The notes: generated from the letters alone by a model not told the origin. Shown: positions 39,362 through 49,184, counted from the stretch's first letter. The stretch: DNA of 64,000 nucleotides from Variovorax sp. 54 (GCF_002754375.1 NZ_PEFF01000001.1:2624501-2688500), one strand, 5' to 3'. Program-made: numbers and translations.

Positions 39362-40420
39362 ATGAATGCCATCAACGGAAATTCGATCGGCGAAACGCTG
39401 ACCGGGCTTCATGCAGAGAGCCCCCCGCGTTTCGTGATTCCGCGCATGCAATGCGCCGTGGAGCCACGCATCAATACGCACTATCCGATCATCCGCTGGA
39501 AGCATTCAGAGTGGATCTACGAAAACTTTGGACCGCCCGTCGAGGGCCGCCTGCATGGTGCCATCGCGCGCATGGACTCCCTGTACGACTCCTCAGTGCT
39601 CCCGGACGGTCTTGCAGACCGCGTCGCGCACCATGCCGGCATGATGACCATGGTCTTCGAATGCGACGACCTGTCGGTGATCGACCCAGCGCTGTGCGAC
39701 CGCATCGTCGCGGGAGACCCCAACGCGCACGGCGCGCGTGTCCTGGACCAGGTCTGGAAGACATTCCGCAAGCACGCGCCCACTGAAGGGGTCTACGAGC
39801 GGCTTCGTGGATGCTGGACCCGCTGGCTGCACAACCTCACGGTCGAGAACCAGGTTCGCAAGAACTGGCGGGACTACGACATCGACAGCTACCTCCACGA
39901 ACGGCAGAAGTCCGCCGGCATGTATGCCTATGTGGCAGCCATCGAATACGTGCAGGACATCGACGCCATCGACGTAGTGCAGGACCCAGACGGCCGGCGG
40001 GCGGGGCATCTGGTCGACCTGCACTGCGCGCTGGTGAACGACCTGTACTCGTACGGCGTCGAGTACTACCAGGGAGATGCGGTCAACTCGATCAACATTC
40101 TGTGCCATACGCGCGGCTACAGCGTGCAGCAGAGCATCGACGCCGTCAGCGAACGGATCGCGAAGATCAACCAGGAACTGGTCGACGTGATTCATCGGCT
40201 GCACGAACGCTACGCAGAGCACCCCTTGGGCGCACGCATGCACACCTACCTCGACAGCTACCACAGCATCGTGGCCGGCAATGCGCAATGGCACCTGGAA
40301 ACCCCTCGCTATCACGGGCTGGGCCACGTGTGGGATGGCCGGCGCGAGATGCATGTGAACGTGGCCTTCTCGCCCCGCGGCAAGCTGGAAGGCGCCGGTG
40401 CGCCGGTGGTTGTCCAGTAG
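39362..40420 (+). CDS. Class I terpene synthase 1
   Basis: A 352-aa single alpha-domain terpene cyclase. Metal motifs: FECDDLSVID (99-108) with Asp102-Asp103, and the canonical NSE triad NDLYSYGVE (226-234). The diphosphate-sensing Arg181 is at the expected 45-46 residues before it, and the C-terminal RY pair occurs in WHLETPRY. All ionisation machinery is intact, so it should be active. The first 40 residues include Pro and Ile that usually cover the active site. It sits between methyltransferase 1 and terpene synthase 2. Product and whether it takes FPP or a methylated C16 diphosphate are unknown. Confidence 0.88.
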   Translation: MNAINGNSIGETLTGLHAESPPRFVIPRMQCAVEPRINTHYPIIRWKHSEWIYENFGPPVEGRLHGAIARMDSLYDSSVLPDGLADRVAHHAGMMTMVFECDDLSVIDPALCDRIVAGDPNAHGARVLDQVWKTFRKHAPTEGVYERLRGCWTRWLHNLTVENQVRKNWRDYDIDSYLHERQKSAGMYAYVAAIEYVQDIDAIDVVQDPDGRRAGHLVDLHCALVNDLYSYGVEYYQGDAVNSINILCHTRGYSVQQSIDAVSERIAKINQELVDVIHRLHERYAEHPLGARMHTYLDSYHSIVAGNAQWHLETPRYHGLGHVWDGRREMHVNVAFSPRGKLEGAGAPVVVQ

Positions 40421-40428
40421 GGCATGCC

Positions 40429-41520
40429 ATGAAACTCCCAGACACCGACTGCCCCATTCCTGCGGCCACGCATCCCGATGGCGATCGTGCCGACGCGCAT
40501 TCGGTGGCCTGGATGCGGCGCTTCGCCCTGTGCAGCAGCGAGACCGAGCGCGACCGCCTGGCCCAGACCGGTTGCGGCATGCTGGTGGCGCGCATCGTGC
40601 CGCACGCGTCGCCGCAGACGCTGCAGATCCTGTCGGACTTCTTCGTCTGGAACGTCTCCTTCGACGACGAGTACTGCGACGAAGGGCCGCTCAGCCGACG
40701 GCCCGGCGACCTGGCCTGGGTGTTGTCGCTGATCCAGCGCACCATCGAAATCCCCGAGCTGGCCCTGAACACACAGGACCGCTATGCCGCAGCGCTGCAC
40801 GACATCCGGCAACGGCTGGACACGCACGCCACCGCCGCGCAGATGTCGCAATGGCTGGCGGCGATGCGCGGCTGGTTCCTGGCCGAGGTCTGGAAGGCGG
40901 GGAACGTCGCTGCGCAGCGCATGCCGTCCCTGGACGAATACGCGACCCTGCGCCTGTACAGCGGCGGCGGCCTGGTCTTTCCGGTGCTGGCCACCATCGC
41001 CGAAGGCTATTCCGTGCCGGTCGACGTGCTCGAAGCACGCCGGGTCCGGGCACTCACCGAGATGGCGGCCTCGCTGGCGACCTGGGCGGCAGACATTGCG
41101 TCCTACGAGAAGGAGATCGCGCGCGAAGAGGGCGGCCACAACCTGATCAGCGTGATCCAGCATGAACATCGATGCGGGCCTGACCGGGCGGGTGCCCTGG
41201 CGGCCGCGATGTACCGGCAGGTGATGCAGCTCTTCCTGCGCTCGCGGGAGGCCCTCGTTTCCGACGGCTCCCCGGCGCTGCGCCGGTACATCGACAGCCT
41301 GGGACACTACCTGCGCGCCGCATTCGACTGGTGCCATGCGTCCGAGCGCTACCCCCAGGCGGGCGGGCCGGAAGCGGCCCCGACCGCACCGGCCGAAGCG
41401 CCGTTGCAGGCCTCGTCCATCGCCTCGATCGCCTGGTGGTGGATGCATGACCCGGCCGGCGCGACAACGCAAGACACCGCGGCACCGCACGCCCCCGCGA
41501 GGACAGGCGTTCCCGCCTGA
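40429..41520 (+). CDS. Class I terpene synthase 2, with altered NSE triad
   Basis: A 363-aa terpene cyclase of the bacterial 2-methylisoborneol/sesquiterpene type. Asp-rich motif FDDEYCDE (78-85); Arg175 is the likely diphosphate sensor; WCHASERY (301-308) supplies the Arg-Tyr pair. The NSE motif reads ADIASYEKE (221-229), so Asn is replaced by Ala while Asp, Ser and Glu positions are kept. It continues about 55 residues beyond the RY pair as a Pro/Ala-rich tail with SIAWWWMHDP. Only 8 bp after terpene synthase 1, hence co-translated. It may work with a modified metal site, with terpene synthase 1, or be less active. Confidence 0.85.
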   Translation: MKLPDTDCPIPAATHPDGDRADAHSVAWMRRFALCSSETERDRLAQTGCGMLVARIVPHASPQTLQILSDFFVWNVSFDDEYCDEGPLSRRPGDLAWVLSLIQRTIEIPELALNTQDRYAAALHDIRQRLDTHATAAQMSQWLAAMRGWFLAEVWKAGNVAAQRMPSLDEYATLRLYSGGGLVFPVLATIAEGYSVPVDVLEARRVRALTEMAASLATWAADIASYEKEIAREEGGHNLISVIQHEHRCGPDRAGALAAAMYRQVMQLFLRSREALVSDGSPALRRYIDSLGHYLRAAFDWCHASERYPQAGGPEAAPTAPAEAPLQASSIASIAWWWMHDPAGATTQDTAAPHAPARTGVPA

Positions 41521-41568
41521 GCCATTCCCACCATCCCGAATTTTTCAGCCCCCACCTGGAGATCCGCA

Positions 41569-42492
41569 ATGACACAACTGCACGAGCACACCGGTTCCAT
41601 CGACGTCATCGAGGGATCGATGCCCGACCCCTACCAGCGCATGGTCGAGAACGTCTACGCCGACACGCCCGAAGAGTGGCGCCAGGTGATCGGCCAGGAA
41701 CTCTGGTACCAGTACGGCGTGTTCGACGAGAAGATGGACCCGCACGCGCTGCCGCTGGACGCCTCCGGGCGCCGGCACATGGAACACCAGTTCGAGCTGG
41801 CCGAGCAGGCGGGCGCCGACCTGTCGGCGGCCAGCGTGCACCGGGCACTGGACATCGGCTGCGGCTGGGGACCGGTGCTGAAATTCGTCGCCAACCGCTA
41901 CCCCGGCTGCCGCGTCGACGGCATCAACATCAGCCCGCAGCAGACGGAATGCGCGCGCCAGTTGATCGCGGGGGAAGGGCTGGGCGACCGAACCCATCTG
42001 TACCTGTGCAACGCCAAGGACATCGGCCAGCTCCCCGACCCCGACATCCCCTATGACCTCGCCATCCTGCGGGGCAGCCTCATCCACTTTCCCCCAGAAG
42101 TGCTGCAGGCAGCGATGGAAGCGCTGGCGCGGCGCATGCGTCGCAACGGCACGGTGATCATTTCCGAAAGCCTCTACAAGGTCGACTTGGCCACCTACAA
42201 GTCGTTCATTCCCGACAAGGTGGACCGCGCCGCCTCGGGCCATCGCAAGACCCCGGAGAGCCTGCAGAAGGTGCTGGAGGCGCACGGCTTCAGTGTGATC
42301 GACCAGCGCGTCCTGCCCAGCAACGACGAGGTGATCCGTTGGTACGACCTGGTCAGGCAGAACATCGAGGCCTGCTGCCCCGCGCCGAGAAAGGCGAACT
42401 TCGAGCAGCTGCGCGACATCTCGGTCAGCTTCTCGGACGCGCTGCGCAAGGACAAGTCCTCGTCCTTCAGCTTCATTGCGCGCCGGAACTGA
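41569..42492 (+). CDS. SAM-dependent C-methyltransferase 2, probably acting on a prenyl diphosphate
   Basis: A 307-aa paralogue of methyltransferase 1. Motif I is ALDIGCGWG (93-101); [17 protein letters not shown] and [15 protein letters not shown] align with the first enzyme, as do the endings [10 protein letters not shown] / [14 protein letters not shown] stands 7 bases before ATG. Position next to terpene synthase 2 suggests the cluster has two methyltransferase/cyclase pairs. Whether it repeats the same methylation, a second one, or works on another prenyl chain is not clear. Confidence 0.82.
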   Translation: MTQLHEHTGSIDVIEGSMPDPYQRMVENVYADTPEEWRQVIGQELWYQYGVFDEKMDPHALPLDASGRRHMEHQFELAEQAGADLSAASVHRALDIGCGWGPVLKFVANRYPGCRVDGINISPQQTECARQLIAGEGLGDRTHLYLCNAKDIGQLPDPDIPYDLAILRGSLIHFPPEVLQAAMEALARRMRRNGTVIISESLYKVDLATYKSFIPDKVDRAASGHRKTPESLQKVLEAHGFSVIDQRVLPSNDEVIRWYDLVRQNIEACCPAPRKANFEQLRDISVSFSDALRKDKSSSFSFIARRN

Positions 42493-42519
42493 CTTTCTTC
42501 ATCTGCGAGAGGCATTGCC

Positions 42520-43563
42520 ATGACTCCCCCCACCGTGCGACAGGCCGCCGTGATCCCGATCCGCCGCGCCGAGCCAGACATGGCGGCGGACGCACCGCCG
42601 TCATCGATCATCCCCGGCCCGCGCGCGCTGCCGTACCCGAACGGCTGGTTCGCGCTTTGCTTCAGCCACGAGCTCAAGCCGGGAGACGTGCGCATCGCCC
42701 CCTTCATGGGCAGCGACCTGGTGCTGTACCGGACCCGCTCCGGCGTCGCCCACGCGATCACCCCTTACTGTCCGCACCTCGGCGCCCACCTGGGCCATGG
42801 CGGCAAGGTCGACGGAGAGAACCTTGTCTGCCCCTTCCATGGGCTCTCCTACGGCCCCGATGGTGCGTGCACGCACGCGCCCCGCGACAGGCCGCCACCG
42901 CGCGCCTCGCTGGAAAAATGGCCACTGCAGGAGCGCAATGGTGCGATCGTCGTGTGGCGCCACCACGCCGGGCAGGCACCAGAAAGCGAACTGCCCGAGA
43001 TCGACATGACGGGCTTTTCCAGGCCGAGGGGCAACGCCCATGACCAGGGCGGATATGCCCACGACCTGGTGGAGAACCTCTCGGATTTCGTGCACTTCGA
43101 TCACCTGCACGGCGTCGCCAACGCGGCCATGACCCACGAGATCCGCGACAACCAGCTCGTGCTGCGCATGACAGGCCGCTGGTATGGCACACCGATCACC
43201 GTCGACTCCACGGCCTACGGCCTGGGCTTCATGGTGGGCAGGAGTCACATGCCGAAGTTCGGCCTGACGGTGATCCACCGGGCCTTTGCCACGCCGACCG
43301 GGCCATTGACCTGGACCTTCCGATGGACCGACTCCCTGCATGTCTCAGGTTTTGACGCACTGCCCGGGCCCCTGCGCAAGCTGCTGCAAGAGATGTGCAT
43401 CGGCGTCATGCACCGCCTGTGGGCTGGCGTGGTCGCGCAGGACTACGCGATCTGGCGGCACCGACGCTATGACGAACGCGCCAAGCTGATGGGCGCCGAA
43501 GCCCCCGTTGCGGCCTGCCGGCGCTGGATGGCGCAGTTCTACCCGACCCCCACCCTGCAATGA
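42520..43563 (+). CDS. Rieske non-haem iron oxygenase 1 (KshA/cholesterol-desaturase-like)
   Basis: A 347-aa oxygenase. The Rieske [2Fe-2S] site is CPHLGAHLGHGG...CPFHG, with Cys84, His86, Cys104 and His107; the mononuclear iron site is ENLSDFVHFDHLHG, with Asn186, Asp189, His192 and His197. The domain plan resembles KshA and cholesterol 7-desaturase, which hydroxylate or desaturate hydrophobic polycyclic substrates. In this setting it probably oxidises the terpene. No reductase gene is in the cluster. Twenty-seven bp after methyltransferase 2. Confidence 0.88.
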   Translation: MTPPTVRQAAVIPIRRAEPDMAADAPPSSIIPGPRALPYPNGWFALCFSHELKPGDVRIAPFMGSDLVLYRTRSGVAHAITPYCPHLGAHLGHGGKVDGENLVCPFHGLSYGPDGACTHAPRDRPPPRASLEKWPLQERNGAIVVWRHHAGQAPESELPEIDMTGFSRPRGNAHDQGGYAHDLVENLSDFVHFDHLHGVANAAMTHEIRDNQLVLRMTGRWYGTPITVDSTAYGLGFMVGRSHMPKFGLTVIHRAFATPTGPLTWTFRWTDSLHVSGFDALPGPLRKLLQEMCIGVMHRLWAGVVAQDYAIWRHRRYDERAKLMGAEAPVAACRRWMAQFYPTPTLQ

Positions 43564-43604
43564 AGCGGCAGCGGCGCCGCGCGCCGCGTTGCAAGAGGCA
43601 CCCG

Positions 43605-44729
43605 ATGAACAAGCCACTGACGCCTTTCACGATCGACACCCTGTTTCAGGCCGGCGGCGGCAGCGCGCCGGACATCCCCGTGCAATGCGCCGCGCAGGCA
43701 CGCACGGGCCCGCAACAGTTCCGCAGCACCGTGGGCGAGGAACGCCGGGTGCTGCCCTATGCCGAAGGGTGGTTCCTGGGCTGCTTCGCCGACGAACTCA
43801 AGCCGGGCCAGATTCGCACGATTCCCTTCATGGGCCAGGAGCTCGTGCTGTACCGCACGCTCGCGGGGCTCGTGCGCGTCGTCGAGCCCCATTGCCCGCA
43901 CCTCGGCGCGCACCTGGGCCACGGCGGCAAGGTCGACGGCGAGCACCTGGTGTGTCCGCTGCACGGCCTGGCGTATGGCCCGGACGGCGGCTGCGTGCGC
44001 ACCGGTGCAGGCGACAGGCCGCCCCGCGCTGCCCTCACGGCGCGCCATGCGAGGGAGGTCAACGGCGCCATCCTGGTGTGGGTGAACCATGCCGGCTTGC
44101 CACCGACCTGGGAGGTGCCGGTCCACGACTTCGGCATCGGTTCTCCGACGCTCTACATCCGTCAGGAGATGGACGGCCAGGCGCACGATGCCGTTGAAAA
44201 CAGCGCGGACGTCGCGCATTTCAGCTGGGTCCACGGCCTCACGGACACGCACATGTCGTACCGGATCGACGGCAACCTGTTCGAAGTCTCCCTGTCAGCC
44301 CGCTGGAAGGGCAAGCGCTTCTGCGGCACCTTCCTGAACTACGGCGTCGGCTGTGCCGCAGGCCTCTTCGACATGCCGGACCTCGGCGTCCGGCTGAATT
44401 CCATCGCGTATTTCGTCCAGACCGCCCCCTTGAAGTGGCGCATGGATGTGGCGAACCAGTTGAGCATCGCGCGGGTCAACCGCTGGCCACCGATGCTGCG
44501 GAACCTGGTCTATCGCCTGCTCGCGTCGCCTGCCAATTTCTGGTTGACCTGGTTCGTCAAGCCCGACTACGCGATCTGGAACGCCAAGCATTTCGTCCCG
44601 CATCCGAAACTCACCGCGAGCGACAAGACCGTGATCTCCCACCGACGCTGGGCCTCCCGGTTCTACCCCGGCGGGCTCGTGGACGGCCTCGACCCTGCGG
44701 GCCTTCAGGAACACCGCCATGAGTCATGA
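43605..44729 (+). CDS. Rieske non-haem iron oxygenase 2 (KshA-like)
   Basis: A 374-aa paralogue of the preceding oxygenase. Rieske ligands Cys97, His99, Cys117 and His120 (HCPHLGAHLGHGG, CPLHGLAYGPDGG) and iron-site residues Asn199, Asp202, His205 and His210 are present. ATG 43605 follows GAGG by 7 bases. An ATG at 43560 overlaps the previous stop (ATGA) but would add 15 very basic residues, so it is not used. The last 11 bp overlap ispA. A second oxidation, or the same on a different product, is likely. Confidence 0.87.
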   Translation: MNKPLTPFTIDTLFQAGGGSAPDIPVQCAAQARTGPQQFRSTVGEERRVLPYAEGWFLGCFADELKPGQIRTIPFMGQELVLYRTLAGLVRVVEPHCPHLGAHLGHGGKVDGEHLVCPLHGLAYGPDGGCVRTGAGDRPPRAALTARHAREVNGAILVWVNHAGLPPTWEVPVHDFGIGSPTLYIRQEMDGQAHDAVENSADVAHFSWVHGLTDTHMSYRIDGNLFEVSLSARWKGKRFCGTFLNYGVGCAAGLFDMPDLGVRLNSIAYFVQTAPLKWRMDVANQLSIARVNRWPPMLRNLVYRLLASPANFWLTWFVKPDYAIWNAKHFVPHPKLTASDKTVISHRRWASRFYPGGLVDGLDPAGLQEHRHES

Positions 44730-45657
44730 AGCACTGCGGGCACCGGCCCAGGCCATCGAACCGGCCGAGACCTTCGAAGGATGGATGCTCGGCTCGATCC
44801 GGCGCACCGAAGCTGCCCTCGCCGCGCAGCTGCCGCCGCCCACCACCTTGCCCGCGCGCCTGCACGAGGCGCTGCGCTACGCCGCGCTCGGTGGCGGCAA
44901 GCGCATCCGACCGCTGCTGTGCCAGGCCGCGGGCGCCCTCGCAGAGGCGCCGCAAGACGCGCTCGATGCCGCGGGCGCCGCGATCGAAATGATCCACGTC
45001 TACTCGCTCGTGCACGACGACCTGCCCGCGATGGACGACGACGACCTGCGCCGCGGCAAGCCGACCGTGCATGTGGCCTACGACGAGGCCACCGCCATCC
45101 TCGTGGGCGACGCGTTGCAGGCGCAGGCCTTCTTCACGCTGAGCGAACTGCCGCTGCCGGCCGAGCGCCGCATCGCGCTGGTGCGCGAGCTGGCGGAGGC
45201 GGCCGGCTCGCGACAGCTCGTGGGCGGCCAGGCCATCGACCTGCAAAGCGCGGGCCGGTCATTGAGCCAGCCCGCGCTCGAGCAGATGCATCGCATGAAG
45301 ACCGGTGCGCTGATCCGCGCGGCGGTGCGCATGGGCGCGCTGTGCGGTGCAGCCGATTCGCCGGCGAACGCCGGCGTGTACCGCGCGCTCGACGACTACA
45401 GCAGCGCCATCGGCCTGGCCTTCCAGGTCGTCGACGACATCCTCGATGCGACCGCCGATACGGCCACGCTCGGCAAGACCGCGGGCAAGGACGCGTACGA
45501 CGACAAGCCGACCTGCGTGTCGATGCTCGGCCTCGAAGCGTCGCGCGCGCTGGCCCGCACGCTGAACGCGCGCGCCCATGCGGCGCTGGCGCCCTTCGGC
45601 AAACGCGCCGAGCGGCTCGGGCAGCTGGCCGATCTCGTGGTCCACCGCGTGAATTGA
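44719..45657 (+). CDS. ispA: (2E,6E)-farnesyl diphosphate synthase
   Basis: A 312-aa all-alpha prenyltransferase joining IPP to DMAPP and GPP. The first Asp-rich motif is [10 protein letters not shown] (100-109), with the Pro-Ala insert of type II bacterial FPP synthases, and the second is DDILD. Chain-length residues before the first motif (YSLVH) do not carry the bulky pair of GPP synthases, so FPP is expected. It joins the terpene genes to the MEP genes; start overlaps the Rieske 2 stop. Confidence 0.93.
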   Translation: MSHEALRAPAQAIEPAETFEGWMLGSIRRTEAALAAQLPPPTTLPARLHEALRYAALGGGKRIRPLLCQAAGALAEAPQDALDAAGAAIEMIHVYSLVHDDLPAMDDDDLRRGKPTVHVAYDEATAILVGDALQAQAFFTLSELPLPAERRIALVRELAEAAGSRQLVGGQAIDLQSAGRSLSQPALEQMHRMKTGALIRAAVRMGALCGAADSPANAGVYRALDDYSSAIGLAFQVVDDILDATADTATLGKTAGKDAYDDKPTCVSMLGLEASRALARTLNARAHAALAPFGKRAERLGQLADLVVHRVN

Positions 45658-45689
45658 ACGACCCATCCAACCTTTCGAGGGACTCCACC

Positions 45690-46628
45690 ATGCGCGTCAT
45701 CCTTGCCCAGCCCCGTGGTTTCTGCGCCGGCGTCGTGCGGGCCATCGACACGGTGGAGCACGCGCTGCGGCGCCACGGCACGCCCGTCTACGTGCGCCAC
45801 GAAATCGTCCACAACAAGCACGTGGTCGACGACCTCAAAGCCCAGGGCGCGGTGTTCGTCGAAGAGCTGGCCGAGGTGCCCGCCGACGCGGTCGCGATCT
45901 TCAGCGCGCACGGCGTGAGCCACGCGGTGGAGGTCGAGGCGCGCGAACGCGGCCTGCGTGCGATCGACGCCACCTGCCCGCTCGTCACCAAGGTGCACGA
46001 GCAGGGGCGCCGCTATGCCGCCAAGGGCTACGCGCTGATCCTCATCGGCCACGCCGGTCACCCCGAAGTGACGGGCACGCTCGGGCAGATTCCCGCGCCG
46101 GTCAGGCTGGTGCAGACCGAGGCCGACGTGGACGCGCTGCCGCTCGATGCCGACACGCCGCTGGCCTACATCACGCAGACCACGCTGTCGGTCGACGACA
46201 CGCGCGGCATCATCGATGCGCTGCAGCGGCGCTTTCCGCAGATCATCGGGCCCGACACGCGCGACATCTGCTACGCCACGCAGAACCGGCAGACGGCCGT
46301 GCGCGAACTGAGCCAGCAGGTCGACGTGGTGCTGGTGGTCGGCGCACAGAACAGCTCCAACTCGCAGCGCCTGCGCGAGATCGCGGCGCAGGCCGGCGTG
46401 CGCAGCTACCTCATTGCACAAGGCAGCGAACTCAAGCCCGACTGGGTGCGCGACGCCGCCGCGGTGGGCGTCACGGCCGGCGCCTCGGCGCCCGAGACCA
46501 TGGTGCAGGACGTGGTCGCCGCGCTGCGCCGCCTGGCCGACGTGGAGCTGATGACACTGCCCGGGCGCGAGGAGCACGTCGTGTTCCGGCTGCCGGCCGA
46601 ACTCGCGCCTGAAGCGGTCGCGCCATGA
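45690..46628 (+). CDS. ispH: 4-hydroxy-3-methylbut-2-enyl diphosphate reductase
   Basis: A 312-aa [4Fe-4S] enzyme that makes IPP and DMAPP in the last MEP step. Cluster cysteines are Cys12 (PRGFCAGV), Cys96 ([11 protein letters not shown]) and Cys194 ([10 protein letters not shown]); the active-site Glu and His regions HNKHVVDDL and GHAGHPEV are there. Because IspH makes both isomers, no IPP isomerase is needed. ATGA overlap with ispG. Confidence 0.95.
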   Translation: MRVILAQPRGFCAGVVRAIDTVEHALRRHGTPVYVRHEIVHNKHVVDDLKAQGAVFVEELAEVPADAVAIFSAHGVSHAVEVEARERGLRAIDATCPLVTKVHEQGRRYAAKGYALILIGHAGHPEVTGTLGQIPAPVRLVQTEADVDALPLDADTPLAYITQTTLSVDDTRGIIDALQRRFPQIIGPDTRDICYATQNRQTAVRELSQQVDVVLVVGAQNSSNSQRLREIAAQAGVRSYLIAQGSELKPDWVRDAAAVGVTAGASAPETMVQDVVAALRRLADVELMTLPGREEHVVFRLPAELAPEAVAP

Positions 46629-47926
46629 AGCCACCCGTCGCACGCCGCCTCTCGCGGCAGGTGCACGTGGGCACCGTGCGCATCGGCGGCGATGCGCCCG
46701 TGGCCGTGCAGGCCATGACCAACACCGACACCGCCGACGCGGCCGCCACCGTGGCGCAGGTCGCCGCGCTGGCGCGCGCGGGCGCCGAGCTGGTGCGCCT
46801 CACGGTCAACAACGAAGAGGCCGCCGCGCAGGTCGCGCCGATCCGCGATGCGCTCGCGCGCCAGCAGGTGCACGTGCCGCTGGTGGGCGACTTCCATTTC
46901 AACGGCCACCGCCTGCTCGCGCAGTACCCCGACTGCGCGCAGGCGCTGGCCAAGTACCGAATCAATCCGGGCAACGTCGGCAGGGGCGAAAAGCGCGACG
47001 CACAGTTCTGCCAGCTCATCGAGATCGCCTGCCGCCACGACAAGCCGGTGCGCATCGGCGTGAACTGGGGCAGCCTCGATCCCGCGCTGCTGGCCCACAT
47101 GATGGATGCGAACGCACAGGCCGCGCAGCCGCAGCCCGCCGACGAGGTGATGCGCCAGGCGCTCATCGTCTCGGCGCTGGAGAACGCGGCGCGCGCCGAA
47201 GACGTCGGCCTGCCGCCCGACCGCATCGTGCTGTCGGCCAAGGTGAGCCAGGGGCAGGACCTCATCGCCGTGTACCGCGAGCTCGCCGCGCGCTGCGACT
47301 ATCCGCTGCACCTGGGCCTGACCGAAGCGGGCATGGGCTCCAAGGGCATCGTGGCCTCGGCCACCGCGATGGGCGTGCTGCTGCAGCAGGGCATCGGCGA
47401 CACGATCCGCGTGTCGCTCACGCCCGAGCCGAACGGCGACCGCACGCGCGAGGTGCTGGTGGCACAACAAATCTTGCAGTCGATGGGGCTGCGCGCCTTC
47501 ACGCCCAGCGTGACGGCCTGCCCCGGCTGCGGGCGCACCACGAGCACTTTCTTCCAGTCGCTGGCCAGCCAGATCGAAGGCTGGCTGCACGCGCAAGCGC
47601 CGGCCTGGCGCGTGCGCTTTCCGGGCGTGGAAGACATGCACGTGGCAGTGATGGGCTGCGTGGTCAACGGCCCCGGCGAGAGCCGGCTCGCGCACCTGGG
47701 CATCTCGCTGCCGGGCTCGGGCGAGCAGCCGGTGGCACCGGTCTACATCGACGGCGAACGCGCGCTCACGCTCAAGGGCGAGCACATCGCCGACGACTTC
47801 ACGCGGCTGGTCGAGACCTACGTGGCCGCGCGCTACGGTGCCGACGCCGAGGCGGGCCAGCGGCTGCGCGCGTGGATGAAGCCGGCGCCGTCGCACGAGC
47901 GCGTCGTGCCGATTGCTGCCGTCTGA
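46625..47926 (+). CDS. ispG: 4-hydroxy-3-methylbut-2-en-1-yl diphosphate synthase
   Basis: A 433-aa iron-sulfur enzyme that turns methylerythritol cyclodiphosphate into HMBPP. TIM-barrel part with [14 protein letters not shown] [12 protein letters not shown] and NVGRGEKRD; the cluster motif is [13 protein letters not shown] and the late [10 protein letters not shown]. This longer proteobacterial form is usual. Ten bp after it the dxr gene begins. Confidence 0.95.
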   Translation: MKPPVARRLSRQVHVGTVRIGGDAPVAVQAMTNTDTADAAATVAQVAALARAGAELVRLTVNNEEAAAQVAPIRDALARQQVHVPLVGDFHFNGHRLLAQYPDCAQALAKYRINPGNVGRGEKRDAQFCQLIEIACRHDKPVRIGVNWGSLDPALLAHMMDANAQAAQPQPADEVMRQALIVSALENAARAEDVGLPPDRIVLSAKVSQGQDLIAVYRELAARCDYPLHLGLTEAGMGSKGIVASATAMGVLLQQGIGDTIRVSLTPEPNGDRTREVLVAQQILQSMGLRAFTPSVTACPGCGRTTSTFFQSLASQIEGWLHAQAPAWRVRFPGVEDMHVAVMGCVVNGPGESRLAHLGISLPGSGEQPVAPVYIDGERALTLKGEHIADDFTRLVETYVAARYGADAEAGQRLRAWMKPAPSHERVVPIAAV

Positions 47927-47936
47927 AAGCATCGCC

Positions 47937-49184
47937 ATGCCCACGCAACGCCTCACCCTGCTCGGCACCACCGGGTCGATCGGCGACAGCACGCTCGACC
48001 TCGTCGCGCGCCACCCCGATCGCTTCAGCGTGCACGCGCTGACGGCGCACCGCAACCTCGACAAGCTGTTCACGCGCTGCGTCGCGTTTCGCCCCGACGT
48101 CGCGGTGGTCGGCGACGCGCAAGACGCCGCGCAGCTGCAGGCCCGGCTGCGCGCGGCCGGCCTGCGCACGGAGGTCATGCACGGCCCGCAGGCGCTGTGC
48201 GAGGTGGCGCAGTCGGCGGGCTGCGACACGGTGGTCGCGGCCATCGTCGGCGCGGCGGGTTTGTTGTCGTCGCTGGCGGCGGCGCGCGCGGGCAAGAAGA
48301 TCCTGCTCGCGAACAAGGAGGCCCTTGTGATGTCCGGCGCGCTGTTCATGCGCACGGTCGCCGCGCACGGCGCCACGTTGTTGCCGCTGGACAGCGAGCA
48401 CAACGCGATCTTCCAATGCCTGGCGGGCGCACCGGCCGGCGGCGCGGGCGTCGAGCGGTTGGTGCTCACCGCGTCGGGCGGGCCGTTCCTGCATCGTCCG
48501 CTCGAAGCGCTGGACCGCGTGACGCCCGACGAGGCCTGCGCGCATCCCACCTGGCGCATGGGCCGCAAGATCTCGGTCGATTCCGCGACGATGATGAACA
48601 AGGGGCTGGAAACCATCGAGGCGCGCTGGCTGTTCGCGATGCCGCCCGAGCGCATCGAAGTCGTGATCCACCCGCAGAGCGTGATCCATTCGATGGTGGC
48701 CTATGCCGACCAGTCGGTGCTGGCACAGCTGGGCCGACCCGACATGCGCACGCCGATCGCGCATGCGATGGCCTGGCCCGAACGCATCGACTCCGGCGTG
48801 GCGCCGTTGGACTTCCTGCAGCTCGCCCATCTGAGCTTCGCAGCGCCCGAGCTGAAACGCTTTCCCTGCCTGCGCCTGGCGTTGGAGGTGCTGCGCAATG
48901 GTTGCGCGGCCAGCGTGACGCTCAATGCGGCGAACGAAGCGGCGGTCGATGCGTTCCTGAACGGACGTCTGCGCTACACCGACATCGCTTGCGTGGTGGA
49001 AGACTGCCTGCAGCACGCGCCCTCGTCTGCGCACGAGAACCTGGACGACATCCTCGCGGCCGACGCGCAGGCACGCGTGCTGGCCGTTCAGGCGATCCAG
49101 CGCGCGGCGTTGCGGTCCCCATCGCCTGCGGTCGCGCTTTCCGCATCGGTCACCTTGGACGAAGGCATCGGCGCGCAGCTGTAG
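47937..49184 (+). CDS. dxr: 1-deoxy-D-xylulose-5-phosphate reductoisomerase
   Basis: A 415-aa NADPH-dependent enzyme making methylerythritol 4-phosphate, the committed MEP step. NADPH motif [28 protein letters not shown]; metal and substrate parts [12 protein letters not shown] and [18 protein letters not shown] 47937 fits the conserved N-terminus; a TTG at 47913 would overlap ispG. It ends the cluster. A small 6-bp hairpin without a T-run (49198-49212) lies downstream. Confidence 0.95.
   Translation: MPTQRLTLLGTTGSIGDSTLDLVARHPDRFSVHALTAHRNLDKLFTRCVAFRPDVAVVGDAQDAAQLQARLRAAGLRTEVMHGPQALCEVAQSAGCDTVVAAIVGAAGLLSSLAAARAGKKILLANKEALVMSGALFMRTVAAHGATLLPLDSEHNAIFQCLAGAPAGGAGVERLVLTASGGPFLHRPLEALDRVTPDEACAHPTWRMGRKISVDSATMMNKGLETIEARWLFAMPPERIEVVIHPQSVIHSMVAYADQSVLAQLGRPDMRTPIAHAMAWPERIDSGVAPLDFLQLAHLSFAAPELKRFPCLRLALEVLRNGCAASVTLNAANEAAVDAFLNGRLRYTDIACVVEDCLQHAPSSAHENLDDILAADAQARVLAVQAIQRAALRSPSPAVALSASVTLDEGIGAQL

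Noticed and set aside
43560..43604. Upstream ATGA-overlapping start for Rieske oxygenase 2
   Set aside because: It would add 15 mostly basic residues, and a good GAGG stands before ATG 43605.
36121..49184. Terpenoid cluster as an integrated genomic island
   Set aside because: No integrase, transposase, tRNA-end repeat or att-like direct repeat seen at either border; composition alone is not enough.
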